Source: CAZMGV01 sp964565925 (GTDB lineage Bacteria > JAGRBM01 > JAHCIT01). Taken from it: a DNA stretch of 64,000 nucleotides. Under the pieces are notes generated by a model. That model worked only from the letters and a program-made list of their open reading frames with translations, did not search any database and was not told the DNA's origin. Both the position numbers and the translations under genes were made by a program. Shown here piece by piece: positions 9,961-18,382 of the stretch. The number at the start of each line of letters is the position of its first letter. Within the stretch, counting starts at the first letter, position 1. Location: NCBI GenBank assembly GCA_964565925.1, contig CAZMGV010000001.1, forward strand, positions 372,001 through 436,000, given 5' to 3'.

Positions 9961-11847
9961 TCAAAATCCGGGTTTTGCTTGCCCTTTTGCCTCCCCCGGA
10001 GGCGGTTCGAGCGGCATCCTCAGCTCATAGACGCCGCTCGTGAGTTTCGTCTCCAGCGGGAGGCCGTTCTTCCTGAACAGGTCCATCATTTTGCGGTTTT
10101 CGGCGAGCACCCAGGCGGTGAGCCCCTTGAAGTGCTTCTCGCGGGCGATCCGGGTGAGCCTCTCCAACAGCACCGTGCCGATCCCCAGCCCGTGCCGGTC
10201 GTCGCGGACCAGAAACGCCACCTCGACGTAGTGGTCCTTCGGGTCGGCGGCGAAACTGCCCAGCCCGATCAGCGGTTCCTCGCTGCCTTCCTCGTACATG
10301 CCGAGACCGATCCGCGAATGGTAGTCGAGGTCGAAGAACAGCTTGAGCCGCTCCTTGGGCAGCGCGCGCACGGCGGTGTGGAACCGGCGGTAGATGGAGG
10401 TCTCGGACTCCGAGTAGAACAGGTCGCGCAGCCGGTCCTCGTCCGACTTTCGCAGCGGGCGGATATGCGCCGCCCGCCCGTCCCTCAGTTTCACCTTCTC
10501 GGCGTACTGGCCCGGGTAGCGCCGCTCCGCGCCGAACGGCAGCCGGTCCTCCACCTGCACGAGACGCCGCTCCCGAGCCCGGTCCAGCAGCTCGCCCCGG
10601 AAATCAGGATGGGCCAGTTCGGCGAGTATCAGCGCCCGGTCGCGGATGCTTTTCCCGTGCAGGTTCGCGGCACCCCACTCGGTCACCACCCAGTGGATGT
10701 CGGCGCGGCTCGCGGCGACCCCGGCTCCGGGGGACAGCGACGGGACGATCCGCGACTGGCGGCCGCTTTTTGCCGTCGACCGGACGGCAACGATCGGCAC
10801 GCCGCCCTTGGAGAGCGCCGCCCCGCGCTGGAAGTCGGAGAACCCGCCGGGGCCTGAAAAAAAGTAGCCGCCTAATGAGTCAGCCGACACCTGCCCCGTG
10901 AGGTCGATCTCGAGCGCCGCGTTGATGCTGACCATTTTCTCGCGGGCGGCGATAATCGCCTGCGAACAGATCACGTCTGCCGGATAAAACTCCGGCGCCT
11001 CTGGCGTATCCAGAAATTCATAGAGCGACTGTTTGCCCATGGCGAAGCTGGCACGGGCGCCCTTTGCTTCAGCCGCCCCGGCAGCAATCAGTTCCATGAG
11101 GCCGTCGGAGAGTAGCTCCGAATGGATCTTGAAACCCTGACGGCCCGGCCCGCCCCGGCCTGACAGCACCCGTATCGCCCGGTTCACCCAGCTCCCGATG
11201 CCGCATTGGAGCGTCGCGCCATCCGGGACGATGTCGTCGAGGTAGCCGCCGATCCGGTCCGCCTGCGCCTGGATCTCCGGGTCGGTGCGCTGCGGGAACT
11301 CCGGGAGCGGCTCGTCGTACTCGACAAAGCCGTGAAAGCTGGCGAGCGGCAGCACCCCTGCCCCGCGCGTGCGCGGCATCCGGCGGTTCACCTGTGCGAT
11401 CACGAGCCGGGCTGAGGCAATGGCGGCGAGGCCGACGTCCACGCTCGGGCCCAGCGACACGTTGCCGGCGTCGTCAGGCGGCGTCACCGACACCAGCGCC
11501 ACGTCCACCTTCTGGATACCGGAGCGGATCAGCGCCGGGAGTTCCGACAGATGCACCGGGGCGTATTCGGTGACGAGGTCGTTCACCGCCGCGCGCGAGT
11601 TCACCGACACGAAAAAGACCGACGACCGCATTCCGGGCCGGGTCAGATACGGTGCGTCGCCAAGGGTCAGGAGCTGGACCGTCTCGAGGTCCGGGGCCAC
11701 CTGCGCCCCCGTGGCGAGCACCCGCGTGAGCGCCTGCGGCACCGCCGCGCCCGTGGCGATATACACCCGCTCGCCGGGGCGGATTTTCGCCACGGCGGCT
11801 TCCGCGGAGAGGAGGCGCGACTGGTAGAGGCTGGAGGAGTCGGTCAT
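9961..11847 (-). CDS. Fused acetyl-CoA hydrolase/CoA-transferase and GNAT acetyltransferase
   Basis: A 628-residue two-domain protein. Residues about 10-430 match the acetyl-CoA hydrolase/4-hydroxybutyrate CoA-transferase family, with the probable catalytic glutamate in the ALEIDLTGQ motif (near residue 312) and the C-terminal GAGVAASRADIHWVVTE segment. Residues about 450-615 are a GNAT domain with an acetyl-CoA loop (DDRHGLGIG). The CoA-transferase half would move CoA between short-chain acids; the GNAT half may acetylate a protein, possibly in response to acyl-CoA level (inference). It stands alone between divergent or unrelated genes. Confidence 0.88.
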   Translation of the reverse strand: MTDSSSLYQSRLLSAEAAVAKIRPGERVYIATGAAVPQALTRVLATGAQVAPDLETVQLLTLGDAPYLTRPGMRSSVFFVSVNSRAAVNDLVTEYAPVHLSELPALIRSGIQKVDVALVSVTPPDDAGNVSLGPSVDVGLAAIASARLVIAQVNRRMPRTRGAGVLPLASFHGFVEYDEPLPEFPQRTDPEIQAQADRIGGYLDDIVPDGATLQCGIGSWVNRAIRVLSGRGGPGRQGFKIHSELLSDGLMELIAAGAAEAKGARASFAMGKQSLYEFLDTPEAPEFYPADVICSQAIIAAREKMVSINAALEIDLTGQVSADSLGGYFFSGPGGFSDFQRGAALSKGGVPIVAVRSTAKSGRQSRIVPSLSPGAGVAASRADIHWVVTEWGAANLHGKSIRDRALILAELAHPDFRGELLDRARERRLVQVEDRLPFGAERRYPGQYAEKVKLRDGRAAHIRPLRKSDEDRLRDLFYSESETSIYRRFHTAVRALPKERLKLFFDLDYHSRIGLGMYEEGSEEPLIGLGSFAADPKDHYVEVAFLVRDDRHGLGIGTVLLERLTRIAREKHFKGLTAWVLAENRKMMDLFRKNGLPLETKLTSGVYELRMPLEPPPGEAKGQAKPGF

Positions 11848-11912
11848 GGCGCTTCAGGCCAATGGTGAGGGAAGAAGGAGGGAGGTGCAATGAGGGACTA
11901 AACCGACCCTCC

Positions 11913-12374
11913 CTACCCCTCGCCCAGTTCCCGCCTTAAGACCTTGTGGCGGTGTGTGAAGACGGTTTCGATCAGCCGCTTTACGAGACCGCTGAAAAGC
12001 CGGGGCTCGAACTCCAGCCGGTCGGTGAGCACGGAGCCGCCGCTCTGGGCCGGTTCGATCGTCCGCTCGTGCCGCCACAGCTTCATGCTCAGCATGGGCG
12101 ACTGTTCCTGGAACCGGCGACCGGGCTCGATCTCGAGCAGCGTGAGGTCGGACCGGTCCACCGGAATGACCCCGAACAGATAGACCCGGCTCCGGAACAG
12201 CGGCTTCCCCGGTTCGACCTTCAGGTCGAGGATATTTGCCACGCCCTCCGGCGCGGTCATCCGCATGAGCGGCGAGAGCTCGGCGGTGATTCCGGCCAGC
12301 GACGTGGCCCAGGCCCAGCACTCCGGCGGCGGCGCTTTCAGCGCGGACCTGAATTCGAGACGGATGGTTCCCAT
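11913..12374 (-). CDS. SRPBCC-fold (START/polyketide cyclase-like) hypothetical protein
   Basis: A 153-residue soluble protein with the features of the SRPBCC ligand-binding fold: beginning and ending strands, LEIEPGRRFQEQ in the middle and a long C-terminal helix (SGLVKRLIETVFTHRH). Function is unknown; the fold binds hydrophobic ligands. A much longer upstream frame exists, but it reads through palindromic repeat DNA. The ATG at 12374 is chosen because GGAGG sits 5 nt upstream. Confidence 0.7.
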   Translation of the reverse strand: MGTIRLEFRSALKAPPPECWAWATSLAGITAELSPLMRMTAPEGVANILDLKVEPGKPLFRSRVYLFGVIPVDRSDLTLLEIEPGRRFQEQSPMLSMKLWRHERTIEPAQSGGSVLTDRLEFEPRLFSGLVKRLIETVFTHRHKVLRRELGEG

Positions 12375-12446
12375 AACGGCCTCCTCACCCTTAATATGAT
12401 ATTGAAAATCATTATTAATAACAAGGGAAATCGGCGCTTCGGACAG

Positions 12447-12529
12447 GTCACCTCGACCGGAGCGCATGGCGCGGAGCGGAGAGGTCTCCTGCCGGAAAGG
12501 GGAGACCCCTCGGCTACGCTCGGGGTGAC
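12447..12529. repeat. Imperfect palindromic dispersed repeat (REP-like)
   Basis: The left arm (GTCACCTCGACCGGAGC...) and right arm (...CGGCTACGCTCGGGGTGAC) are imperfect reverse complements. When translated this repeat gives the HPERSRG peptide seen as a spurious product in many genomes. It lies between the SRPBCC gene and the toxin gene. Confidence 0.6.
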
Positions 12530-12581
12530 ACGGTTCTGCCAGAGTTGATCTTTTGCAAACTCTCGGGCATCCTGTTTCCTG

Positions 12582-12872
12582 ATGACCGCGCCCGGCCAGC
12601 CGCTCAGACCCGCCGCCGCCAGGGCCCTGATCCGGACAATTCTGGAGAGCGGGGGCGTCCGGTGGGGCGATCATGCCCTCAAGGAACTGGCGAAGGACGA
12701 TCTGGAGATCAGCGACGCGGTTCACGTCCTTCGCGCCGGGGCGGTCCGCGAAGCGGAGAGCGAAAACGCCGAGTGGCGTTACCGCGTGGAAACACCGGCC
12801 ATCTGCGTCGTGGTGGCGTTCCGGTCGGAGACCGTCCTTCGGGTCGTGACCGCGTGGAGGAAGAAGCGATGA
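12582..12872 (+). CDS. DUF4258-type toxin (RelE-like) of a toxin-antitoxin pair
   Basis: A 96-residue protein resembling DUF4258: HALKELAKDDLEISDAVHVL, then a strand E..YRVETPAICVVVAF and a final VLRVVTAWRKK strand. The family is placed in the RelE/ParE-like fold and is commonly found as the first gene with a YgiT-type zinc-finger antitoxin. The stop overlaps the next start (ATGA), as expected for a coupled pair. The role as an mRNA-cleaving toxin is inferred from family and context. Confidence 0.75.
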   Translation: MTAPGQPLRPAAARALIRTILESGGVRWGDHALKELAKDDLEISDAVHVLRAGAVREAESENAEWRYRVETPAICVVVAFRSETVLRVVTAWRKKR

Positions 12873-13354
12873 ACAACCAGTGCGGCGTGTGCGGGACCCC
12901 GATGAAGGGGGCCCGGGAAACGGCGGCCTATGAGTGCGGTCTTCCGGGCGTGGTCCTCGAGAAGGTGATGGTCTACCGGTGCCCCAAGTGCGGCGAGCGC
13001 GAGGTCGAAGTGCCCGACACGCTGAAGCTCCACCGCGAGGTCGCGCTGACGGTGGCGCGGCGGCCCGAACGCCTCGGCCCCCGGGAGATCCGGTTCCTCC
13101 GGAACCAGCTCGGGCTCTCCGCCACGGAGTTCGCCCGTATGTCCGGCGTGGACAAATCCACCGTGTCCCGGTGGGAGCGTATCGACGAACCGACGCCGAT
13201 GGGCGGACAGGCCGAGCGGCTTCTTCGGGTGCTCGTCATGAGCGACAAACCGGTGTCGAGTTACGAACTGGAGCAGGTGGCGACCCGGGCGCCCGGCACC
13301 CGGAAGATGCGGTTCGCCTCCGGCCGGTCCGGCTGGCGGCTTCACGCCGCGTGA
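12869..13354 (+). CDS. YgiT-type zinc-finger/XRE antitoxin (MqsA-like)
   Basis: A 161-residue antitoxin. An N-terminal zinc module has CxxC pairs at Cys5/Cys8 and Cys38/Cys41, followed by a helix-turn-helix at about 75-110 (LSATEFARMSGVDKSTVSRWE). This is the MqsA/YgiT architecture, which neutralises the toxin and represses the operon. The toxin-first order matches mqsRA. The ATG at 12869 overlaps the toxin stop by 4 nt. An operator upstream of the toxin was not resolved. Confidence 0.85.
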   Translation: MNNQCGVCGTPMKGARETAAYECGLPGVVLEKVMVYRCPKCGEREVEVPDTLKLHREVALTVARRPERLGPREIRFLRNQLGLSATEFARMSGVDKSTVSRWERIDEPTPMGGQAERLLRVLVMSDKPVSSYELEQVATRAPGTRKMRFASGRSGWRLHAA

Positions 13355-13381
13355 CCCCCTTCGGCGCAGCTCAGGACATAC

Positions 13382-13404
13382 TTCGACAGGCTCAGGGCGA
13401 ACGG
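13382..13404. repeat. Short dispersed repeat TTCGACAGG...GCGAACGG
   Basis: A 23-nt unit also present near 18330, 18740 and 19555 of this window. It lies between the antitoxin stop and the barrel gene stop. The same unit translates as FDRLRANG or RPEPVEG in spurious frames. Confidence 0.7.
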
Positions 13405-13417
13405 AACCGCCGCACTT

Positions 13418-14182
13418 CTAGAAATTAAACCTCGGCCCGGTGAGGATCTGGTAGACGGAGAAGTTCTGCGGCTCCAGCACCGTGGACCCGGTGGAGGTTT
13501 TGATCGCCGTCTTGCCGAGGCCGTTCCCCTTCCACGAGAGGTCGAGCACCCACAGGTAGCGGGGAGTGAACTCCCACTCGAGGCCGATGGCGGTGCGGAC
13601 GGCGAGGCTGTTTTTCACCGTCGCGCTCGCGACGGTTCCACTGCCCGGAACGGCGAGGCCCGGGGTGACGTCCGCCATATTGATGTTGCCGCCGAAGCCC
13701 ATCCCGATATAGCCGCCAAACGGCGAACCCTTTTCCTTGAGGCGGTATTCGAGCTGCGCCATGACGGCGACCGTATCGAGGGAGATATAGTGGCTGCCCG
13801 CGCGGTCCACGTTGTGGCGGGTCCACTCGGTCCGCAGGCCGCCCCAGAGCGGGCCGGCGATGAAGAAGTTGGCCGAGACGGCCGCCGCGGGGCCGAGCTT
13901 CGCCTTCACGCCGCTGCTGTTCACCTTGCCGGCCGGGAAGGCGATGCCGCCGACGATATCGATCGAAGGCTGGCCCTGTCTCACGCCCGAGTCGCGGAAG
14001 AACGGGTCGTCCGTCCAGGCGCCGTTACCCTGAAAGACATCGGCACGCACAGGGACCGCCGCGAGCCCCGTTAACAGGACGGCAATCGCAACGGCCGTGC
14101 CAAGAATGGAGTGTCGGATCGCCGTGTTCCGGTTCAGCCCAGCTTCGCGCCGACGACGCTCATGAACGCCACGCACCGCCAC
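13418..14182 (-). CDS. Outer-membrane beta-barrel protein with signal peptide
   Basis: A signal peptide (hydrophobic ILGTAVAIAVLLTGLAA, cleavage near VRA-DV) is followed by about 205 residues of alternating beta strands ending in a terminal phenylalanine (GPRFNF), the classic BAM recognition ending. The size suggests an 8-stranded barrel. The start is uncertain: there is no ATG before the signal peptide. GTG at 14182 or 14176 would overlap the upstream thiolase by about 45 nt, and CTG at 14137 is another option. Substrate or role is unknown. Confidence 0.7.
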   Translation of the reverse strand: MAVRGVHERRRREAGLNRNTAIRHSILGTAVAIAVLLTGLAAVPVRADVFQGNGAWTDDPFFRDSGVRQGQPSIDIVGGIAFPAGKVNSSGVKAKLGPAAAVSANFFIAGPLWGGLRTEWTRHNVDRAGSHYISLDTVAVMAQLEYRLKEKGSPFGGYIGMGFGGNINMADVTPGLAVPGSGTVASATVKNSLAVRTAIGLEWEFTPRYLWVLDLSWKGNGLGKTAIKTSTGSTVLEPQNFSVYQILTGPRFNF

Positions 14183-15315
14183 GGGCTGCCGCCCAGGTTG
14201 TGGGTGACGCCGAGGTTTGGATTATTGAGCTGGCGCTTGCCCGCCTCGCCCCGGAACTGGAGCCACATTTCGTAGAGCATGCGCAGGCCCGACGCGCCGA
14301 TGGGGTGGCCGAAACTCTTGAGGCCCCCGTCCGGGTTCACCGGCAGGCGGCCTTTCAGCTCGAACGCGCCGTCCAGCACGTCCTTCCAGGCCTTGCCGCG
14401 CTCCGCGAACCCGAGGTCCTCGTAGATCACCAGCTCGGTCGGCGTGAAGCAGTCGTGGACTTCCGCCATGGAGACCTGCTTCGCCGGGTCGGTGATGCCG
14501 GCCTGCTTGTAGGCCTCTTTCGCCGCGCGGACGTTCTCGTTGATCTGCGTGAAGTCGAACTCGGGGTTCATGGCGCCCTCGCCCGTGCCGGCGGCGATGG
14601 TGATCGCCTTCACGTACATGGGCTTCTTCTGCTGGTACTTGTGGACGTCCTCCACGCGGCAGATGATCGCCGCGGCGGCGCCGTCGGCCACACCGGAGCA
14701 GTCGTAGATGCCCAGGGGGCTCGCGACGATGGGGGATTTGAGGCACTCCTCCATCGACACTTCCTTCTGGAACTGCGCCTTGGGGTTGAGCGCCCCGTTG
14801 GCGTGGTTCTTCATGGCGATGCGCGAGAGCACCTCTTTCATCTTCTCGGTCGAGACGCCGTACTTGGCGGCGTAGGCGGGTGCCAGCAGAGCAAACGAGC
14901 TCGGCGCCGACATGTTCGCCTCGGTGCCGTCCGAATCCGGGTTGGCGGAGGTCAGGCCCGAGAACCCTGAGTCTTTCAGCTTCTCGACGCCGATGGCGAG
15001 CGCCAGATCATAGGCACCCGACGCCACGGCGTAGCAGGCGTTGCGGAACGCCTCGGAGCCGGTGGCGCACATGTTCTCGACACGCGTGATCGGGATGTAG
15101 TCCAGTTTCAGCGCGGTGGACAGCGGCAGCGCCGCGCGGCCCGAGTTCATCGTGCCGAACCAGGCCGCCTGGATATCCTTGGGCTCGATACCGGCCGAGG
15201 CGTAGGCCTCGTACGCGGCTTCGACCAGAAGGTCCTCCACGCTCGACTCCCAGCGCTCGCCGAACTTCGAACAGCCCATGCCGATGACTGCCACGCGATC
15301 CTTGATACCGGCCAT
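14134..15315 (-). CDS. SCP2-type thiolase (acetyl-CoA acetyltransferase family)
   Basis: A 393-residue thiolase. Acyl-binding Cys83 is in NMCATGSEA, HDCF (His287, Cys289) matches the SCP2-thiolase second active-site motif, and GHPIGASG has His337. All catalytic elements are present, so it should form or cleave a C-C bond on acyl-CoA. It lies 87 bp downstream of the HMGCS-like/DUF35 gene. This pairing resembles archaeal thiolase/HMGCS/DUF35 complexes, where DUF35 bridges the two enzymes. A strong Shine-Dalgarno (GAGGAGA) precedes the ATG. The substrate cannot be told from sequence. Confidence 0.9.
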   Translation of the reverse strand: MAGIKDRVAVIGMGCSKFGERWESSVEDLLVEAAYEAYASAGIEPKDIQAAWFGTMNSGRAALPLSTALKLDYIPITRVENMCATGSEAFRNACYAVASGAYDLALAIGVEKLKDSGFSGLTSANPDSDGTEANMSAPSSFALLAPAYAAKYGVSTEKMKEVLSRIAMKNHANGALNPKAQFQKEVSMEECLKSPIVASPLGIYDCSGVADGAAAAIICRVEDVHKYQQKKPMYVKAITIAAGTGEGAMNPEFDFTQINENVRAAKEAYKQAGITDPAKQVSMAEVHDCFTPTELVIYEDLGFAERGKAWKDVLDGAFELKGRLPVNPDGGLKSFGHPIGASGLRMLYEMWLQFRGEAGKRQLNNPNLGVTHNLGGSPWRCVAFMSVVGAKLG

Positions 15316-15402
15316 TTTATCTCTCCTCGAATGTAGTCCCGTCTTCCGGGTCCTAGTCTGTCACTGTCTCTGCGGTTTCGCTACGGGTTGGCCCTTGCGC
15401 CG

Positions 15403-16815
15403 TTAATTGGCACTCTTGGCTTTCCACGCGTAGTTGAAGATGCCGCCCGCCTCGTAGAGACGGCGGAAGGTCATCTCCACCGGGTCGCCCACCTTCACGT
15501 TTTTCAGATCCACGTCCGCCATATTGCACATGAGCCGTCCGCCCGCCTCGAAGTCGATCACGAGCAGCATCTCGGGCGGCGCCGGCGTGTAGGCCAGGTG
15601 ATCGGCCGAGAACGTGCGGATCTTCCCCTTCGCCGTGCGGAACGAGTAGTCCGCGACCTTGTCCTTCGCCTTGCACTTCCAGCAGACCCGCTGGCGCGGA
15701 TACGACAGCGCGCCGCAGTCGGTGCAGCGCGAGCCGATCAGGCACAGGTTCTGGTGGTAGTTGCGGAACATCGCCGTCGACGCCGGGCGCTTCATCTCGG
15801 GGCGGCGCGGCGGCTCGAAGTCGAGCAGGTTGCGCCAGCGCAGATAATCCACGTACTTGATGTCGTTGCGCTTGCGCTCGATCAGGTCCGAGAGGTGCCG
15901 CTTGGGGCGGTAGGCGTCGATCCCCGCCGTCGCCTCGAACAAAATCGCGTCGGCCCCTTCGCCGTAGCTCACGAACAGGATTTTATCGCCCGCCTTGGCC
16001 TTTTCCAGAGCCCCCGCGAGCATCATCGGCCCGTGGGCCGCGCCCGCCTGGCCGACCGTCGCCTCCAGGGCGTCCTCGACCGCTTCGGGTTTGATGCCGC
16101 ACATCTTTGCCACGCCTTCAGATGCTTTTGCCGACGGCGACGCGCAGACGAAACGGGATACCTGCTCGCCCTTGATACCGGCCTGCTCCAGCACCGACTT
16201 CACGGCCTTCGGAATGGCCTTGTTGACGCCCTGCACGACGCCGAACCGCTCTTCCCAGTTGCGGACCATCGTGTCCTCGTGTTTCCTGAAGTTGTCCACG
16301 ATCTCGTTCGCCACGCTGGCGGTCGCGACCACGCGGGCCAGTATGTCAGACGCGCCGAACAGGAACGCCGCCGCGCCGTCGCCGAACGAACTCTCGTTGC
16401 CGCCGCCCGCGCCGCCGATCCGGCAGTCGCCCGCCACCGCCAGCGACGGCTTGCCGGTCGAGACGGCCGAGTCCAGTGCCGCGAGCAGCGCCGACGCGCC
16501 CGCCCGCAGCGAGTCACCGAAGTCGGCCGTGCGGACCGTGCCGGGGGTCTCCAGCGCCGTCGCGATCGTCGTGGCGGAGCCCTTTTCAGCGTAGGGGCTG
16601 GTGGTGCTGGCGAAAAACACCGTGCCGATCTTGGCCGTGTCGTATTTCCAGAGCGCGTTCCAGGCGGCCTCCACCGACATGGACACCGAATCCTCGTCGT
16701 AACCCGCGACGGATCTCTCGCCGCGCCCGCCGGGCTTGCCGTGGGCCTCGTTCAGGGCCTTGCGCTGCAACCGGTGAAAGGGGACATACGCCCCGTAAGC
16801 CGTGATACCGACCAT
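15403..16815 (-). CDS. HMG-CoA-synthase-like domain fused to DUF35 zinc-ribbon/OB-fold, catalytic triad apparently lost
   Basis: A 470-residue fusion. Residues 1-300 match the HMG-CoA synthase fold (GITAYGAYVP, DEDSVSMSVEAA, FGDGAAAFLFG), and residues 350-465 are DUF35: zinc-ribbon cysteines 364, 367, 378 and 381, then an OB fold. Aligned by eye to archaeal HMG-CoA synthase, the catalytic Glu becomes Thr71 (STTSP), the Cys becomes Leu103 (SLRAG) and the His becomes Ala225 (VCASP). The domain may therefore serve as scaffold or acyl-CoA shuttle for the downstream thiolase. ATG 16815 is preferred to an upstream start because the fold begins there and AGGAG precedes it. Confidence 0.85.
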   Translation of the reverse strand: MVGITAYGAYVPFHRLQRKALNEAHGKPGGRGERSVAGYDEDSVSMSVEAAWNALWKYDTAKIGTVFFASTTSPYAEKGSATTIATALETPGTVRTADFGDSLRAGASALLAALDSAVSTGKPSLAVAGDCRIGGAGGGNESSFGDGAAAFLFGASDILARVVATASVANEIVDNFRKHEDTMVRNWEERFGVVQGVNKAIPKAVKSVLEQAGIKGEQVSRFVCASPSAKASEGVAKMCGIKPEAVEDALEATVGQAGAAHGPMMLAGALEKAKAGDKILFVSYGEGADAILFEATAGIDAYRPKRHLSDLIERKRNDIKYVDYLRWRNLLDFEPPRRPEMKRPASTAMFRNYHQNLCLIGSRCTDCGALSYPRQRVCWKCKAKDKVADYSFRTAKGKIRTFSADHLAYTPAPPEMLLVIDFEAGGRLMCNMADVDLKNVKVGDPVEMTFRRLYEAGGIFNYAWKAKSAN

Positions 16816-17035
16816 CCTGAAATCACTCCTGACCAGATTTTGTGTCCGCGTTGTCCGCCCCAAAAGGCGAGGCGCCCAGTCGAGCCTGAATTGACCGGCG
16901 AGTCAAGAACTCGGGGAGTGAAGCCGCCTCACCCCCGCTGCCCCTCCCGCTGTTGACCGGCTGTCACACGTTGTCGCGGTTTCGTCACGGGCCCGCGCTA
17001 CTGTCACCGCCGGAGAACCCTGGAGGGCACGCCAT

Positions 17036-18184
17036 ATGCCATCCGACGATTCCGGCAACCGCCCGCCGAACCTCTACTCGCCCGCCTTCTTCGCGGCCGA
17101 CTACCGGCGCGCGCGGTCGCGGTTTCTGGCCGCCGCCGCCGTCCACGGCGCGCTGATCGAATCACACCCCGTCGCGGGCAGCGGTCCGGACGGCGAAATA
17201 CTGTCGATGGACGTGGCCCGGTTCGGCCCGGCCGAACCCCGGACGCTCATCGCCGTAAGCAGCGGCGTCCACGGGGCTGAAGGGTTCGCCGGCAGCGCCG
17301 TCCAGCTCCAGCTCATCCACCACCAGCTCGACCCGATTCTCGCCCGCCCGGGCCTGGGGCTGCTGCTCGTCCACGCCGTCAACCCGCACGGCTTCGCCTG
17401 GCGGGAGCGCGTGACCGGAAACAACGTGGACCTGAACCGCAACTTCTGCGAGCACCCGCAAGGACACGCCGCCAACCCGGGCTACGACGAACTGAACGGA
17501 TCGATCAACCCCGTGGAACTCACCCCCGAGTCCGACGCCCGGGCGCGCGACGCGCTCAAGGCCTACGCCGCCAGACACGGACAGCGCGCCCTCCAGTCGG
17601 CCGTCGCCGGCGGCCAGTACAACCACCCGAAAGGGCTCTACTACGGCGGCACGGCGGCGGAGCCCTCCAACCGGCGCATGCGCGAGATCGCCCGCCGTCA
17701 CACCGCCACCTGCCGCCGCGCCGCCTGGATCGACGTCCACACGGGGCTGGGCCGGTTCGGCGAGGTATCGCTGATTACCGACTTCGCCCCGGCGAGCGAC
17801 GTGGGCGGCCGCGTGCAGCGGTGGTACGGCAGCCGCGCGCAGAGCACCCAGCAGACCGACGGCAGCTCGACCGTCACCAACGGCTCCGTCGACACCGCCG
17901 TCCTATGGGAACTTCCGTCAGGCTGCGAGGGGACGCTCGTCACGGCCGAGTTCGGCACGTACGACAGCGCGAAAGTGTTCTGGGCGCTCAGGGCCCGCAA
18001 CTGGCTGCGCCACTATGGGAACCTGGATTCGGACCAGGGGCGCCGGATCGCGGACGACGCCTGCGAGGCGTTCTGCCCCGGCCATGTTTCTGCACAGAAC
18101 CCGGACGCGCTGCGGTGGCGCGAAACGGTGCTGCGCACCGGCGCCGACGTGATCGCACTGACGCTGAAGGGGCTGGAGGGGTGA
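17036..18184 (+). CDS. DUF2817 family M14-like zinc carboxypeptidase
   Basis: A 382-residue protein of the DUF2817 family, related to M14 metallocarboxypeptidases. Zinc-site motifs are visible: SGVHGAEG (the HxxE ligand pair), the substrate-binding NNVDLNRNF segment, and DVHTGLG with the third histidine. A late glutamate in TAEFGTY is a candidate catalytic base. There is no signal peptide, so it is probably cytoplasmic. It stands alone; its stop codon is directly abutted by a composite palindromic repeat. The peptide or conjugate it cleaves is unknown. Confidence 0.85.
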   Translation: MPSDDSGNRPPNLYSPAFFAADYRRARSRFLAAAAVHGALIESHPVAGSGPDGEILSMDVARFGPAEPRTLIAVSSGVHGAEGFAGSAVQLQLIHHQLDPILARPGLGLLLVHAVNPHGFAWRERVTGNNVDLNRNFCEHPQGHAANPGYDELNGSINPVELTPESDARARDALKAYAARHGQRALQSAVAGGQYNHPKGLYYGGTAAEPSNRRMREIARRHTATCRRAAWIDVHTGLGRFGEVSLITDFAPASDVGGRVQRWYGSRAQSTQQTDGSSTVTNGSVDTAVLWELPSGCEGTLVTAEFGTYDSAKVFWALRARNWLRHYGNLDSDQGRRIADDACEAFCPGHVSAQNPDALRWRETVLRTGADVIALTLKGLEG

Positions 18185-18382
18185 TACAGACTCATCCGGC
18201 CTGACGGCCACCTTCTCTACAGGCAGAGAAGGCGGAAACCGTTCGTGGTGAGCCGAGTTTACCCTGAGCCTGTCGAAGGGAACCACACGGTTCCGCCGTT
18301 CAGCCCCCGTTCAACCCGCCGTTCAACCCTTCGACAGGCTCAGGGCGAACGGCTGTGCCCCGGAGGGGCAGGTGAGTCCGCC
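18183..18382. repeat. Composite MITE-like palindromic repeat, copy 1
   Basis: About 200 bp, nearly matching copy 2 at 19441-19655. It starts with ACAGACTCATCCGGCC and a CCTTCTCT...AGAGAAGG hairpin, passes two or more TTCGACAGGCTCAGG units and ends with CCCCGGAGGGGCAGGTGAGT. The ends are inverted (GACTCAYCCG against CGGRTGAGTC-like). It begins at the stop codon of the DUF2817 gene. Confidence 0.75.

Noticed and set aside
11947..12548. 200-codon plus-strand frame over the SRPBCC gene
   Set aside because: Antisense to a better-supported gene with a strong Shine-Dalgarno; it runs into palindromic repeat DNA.
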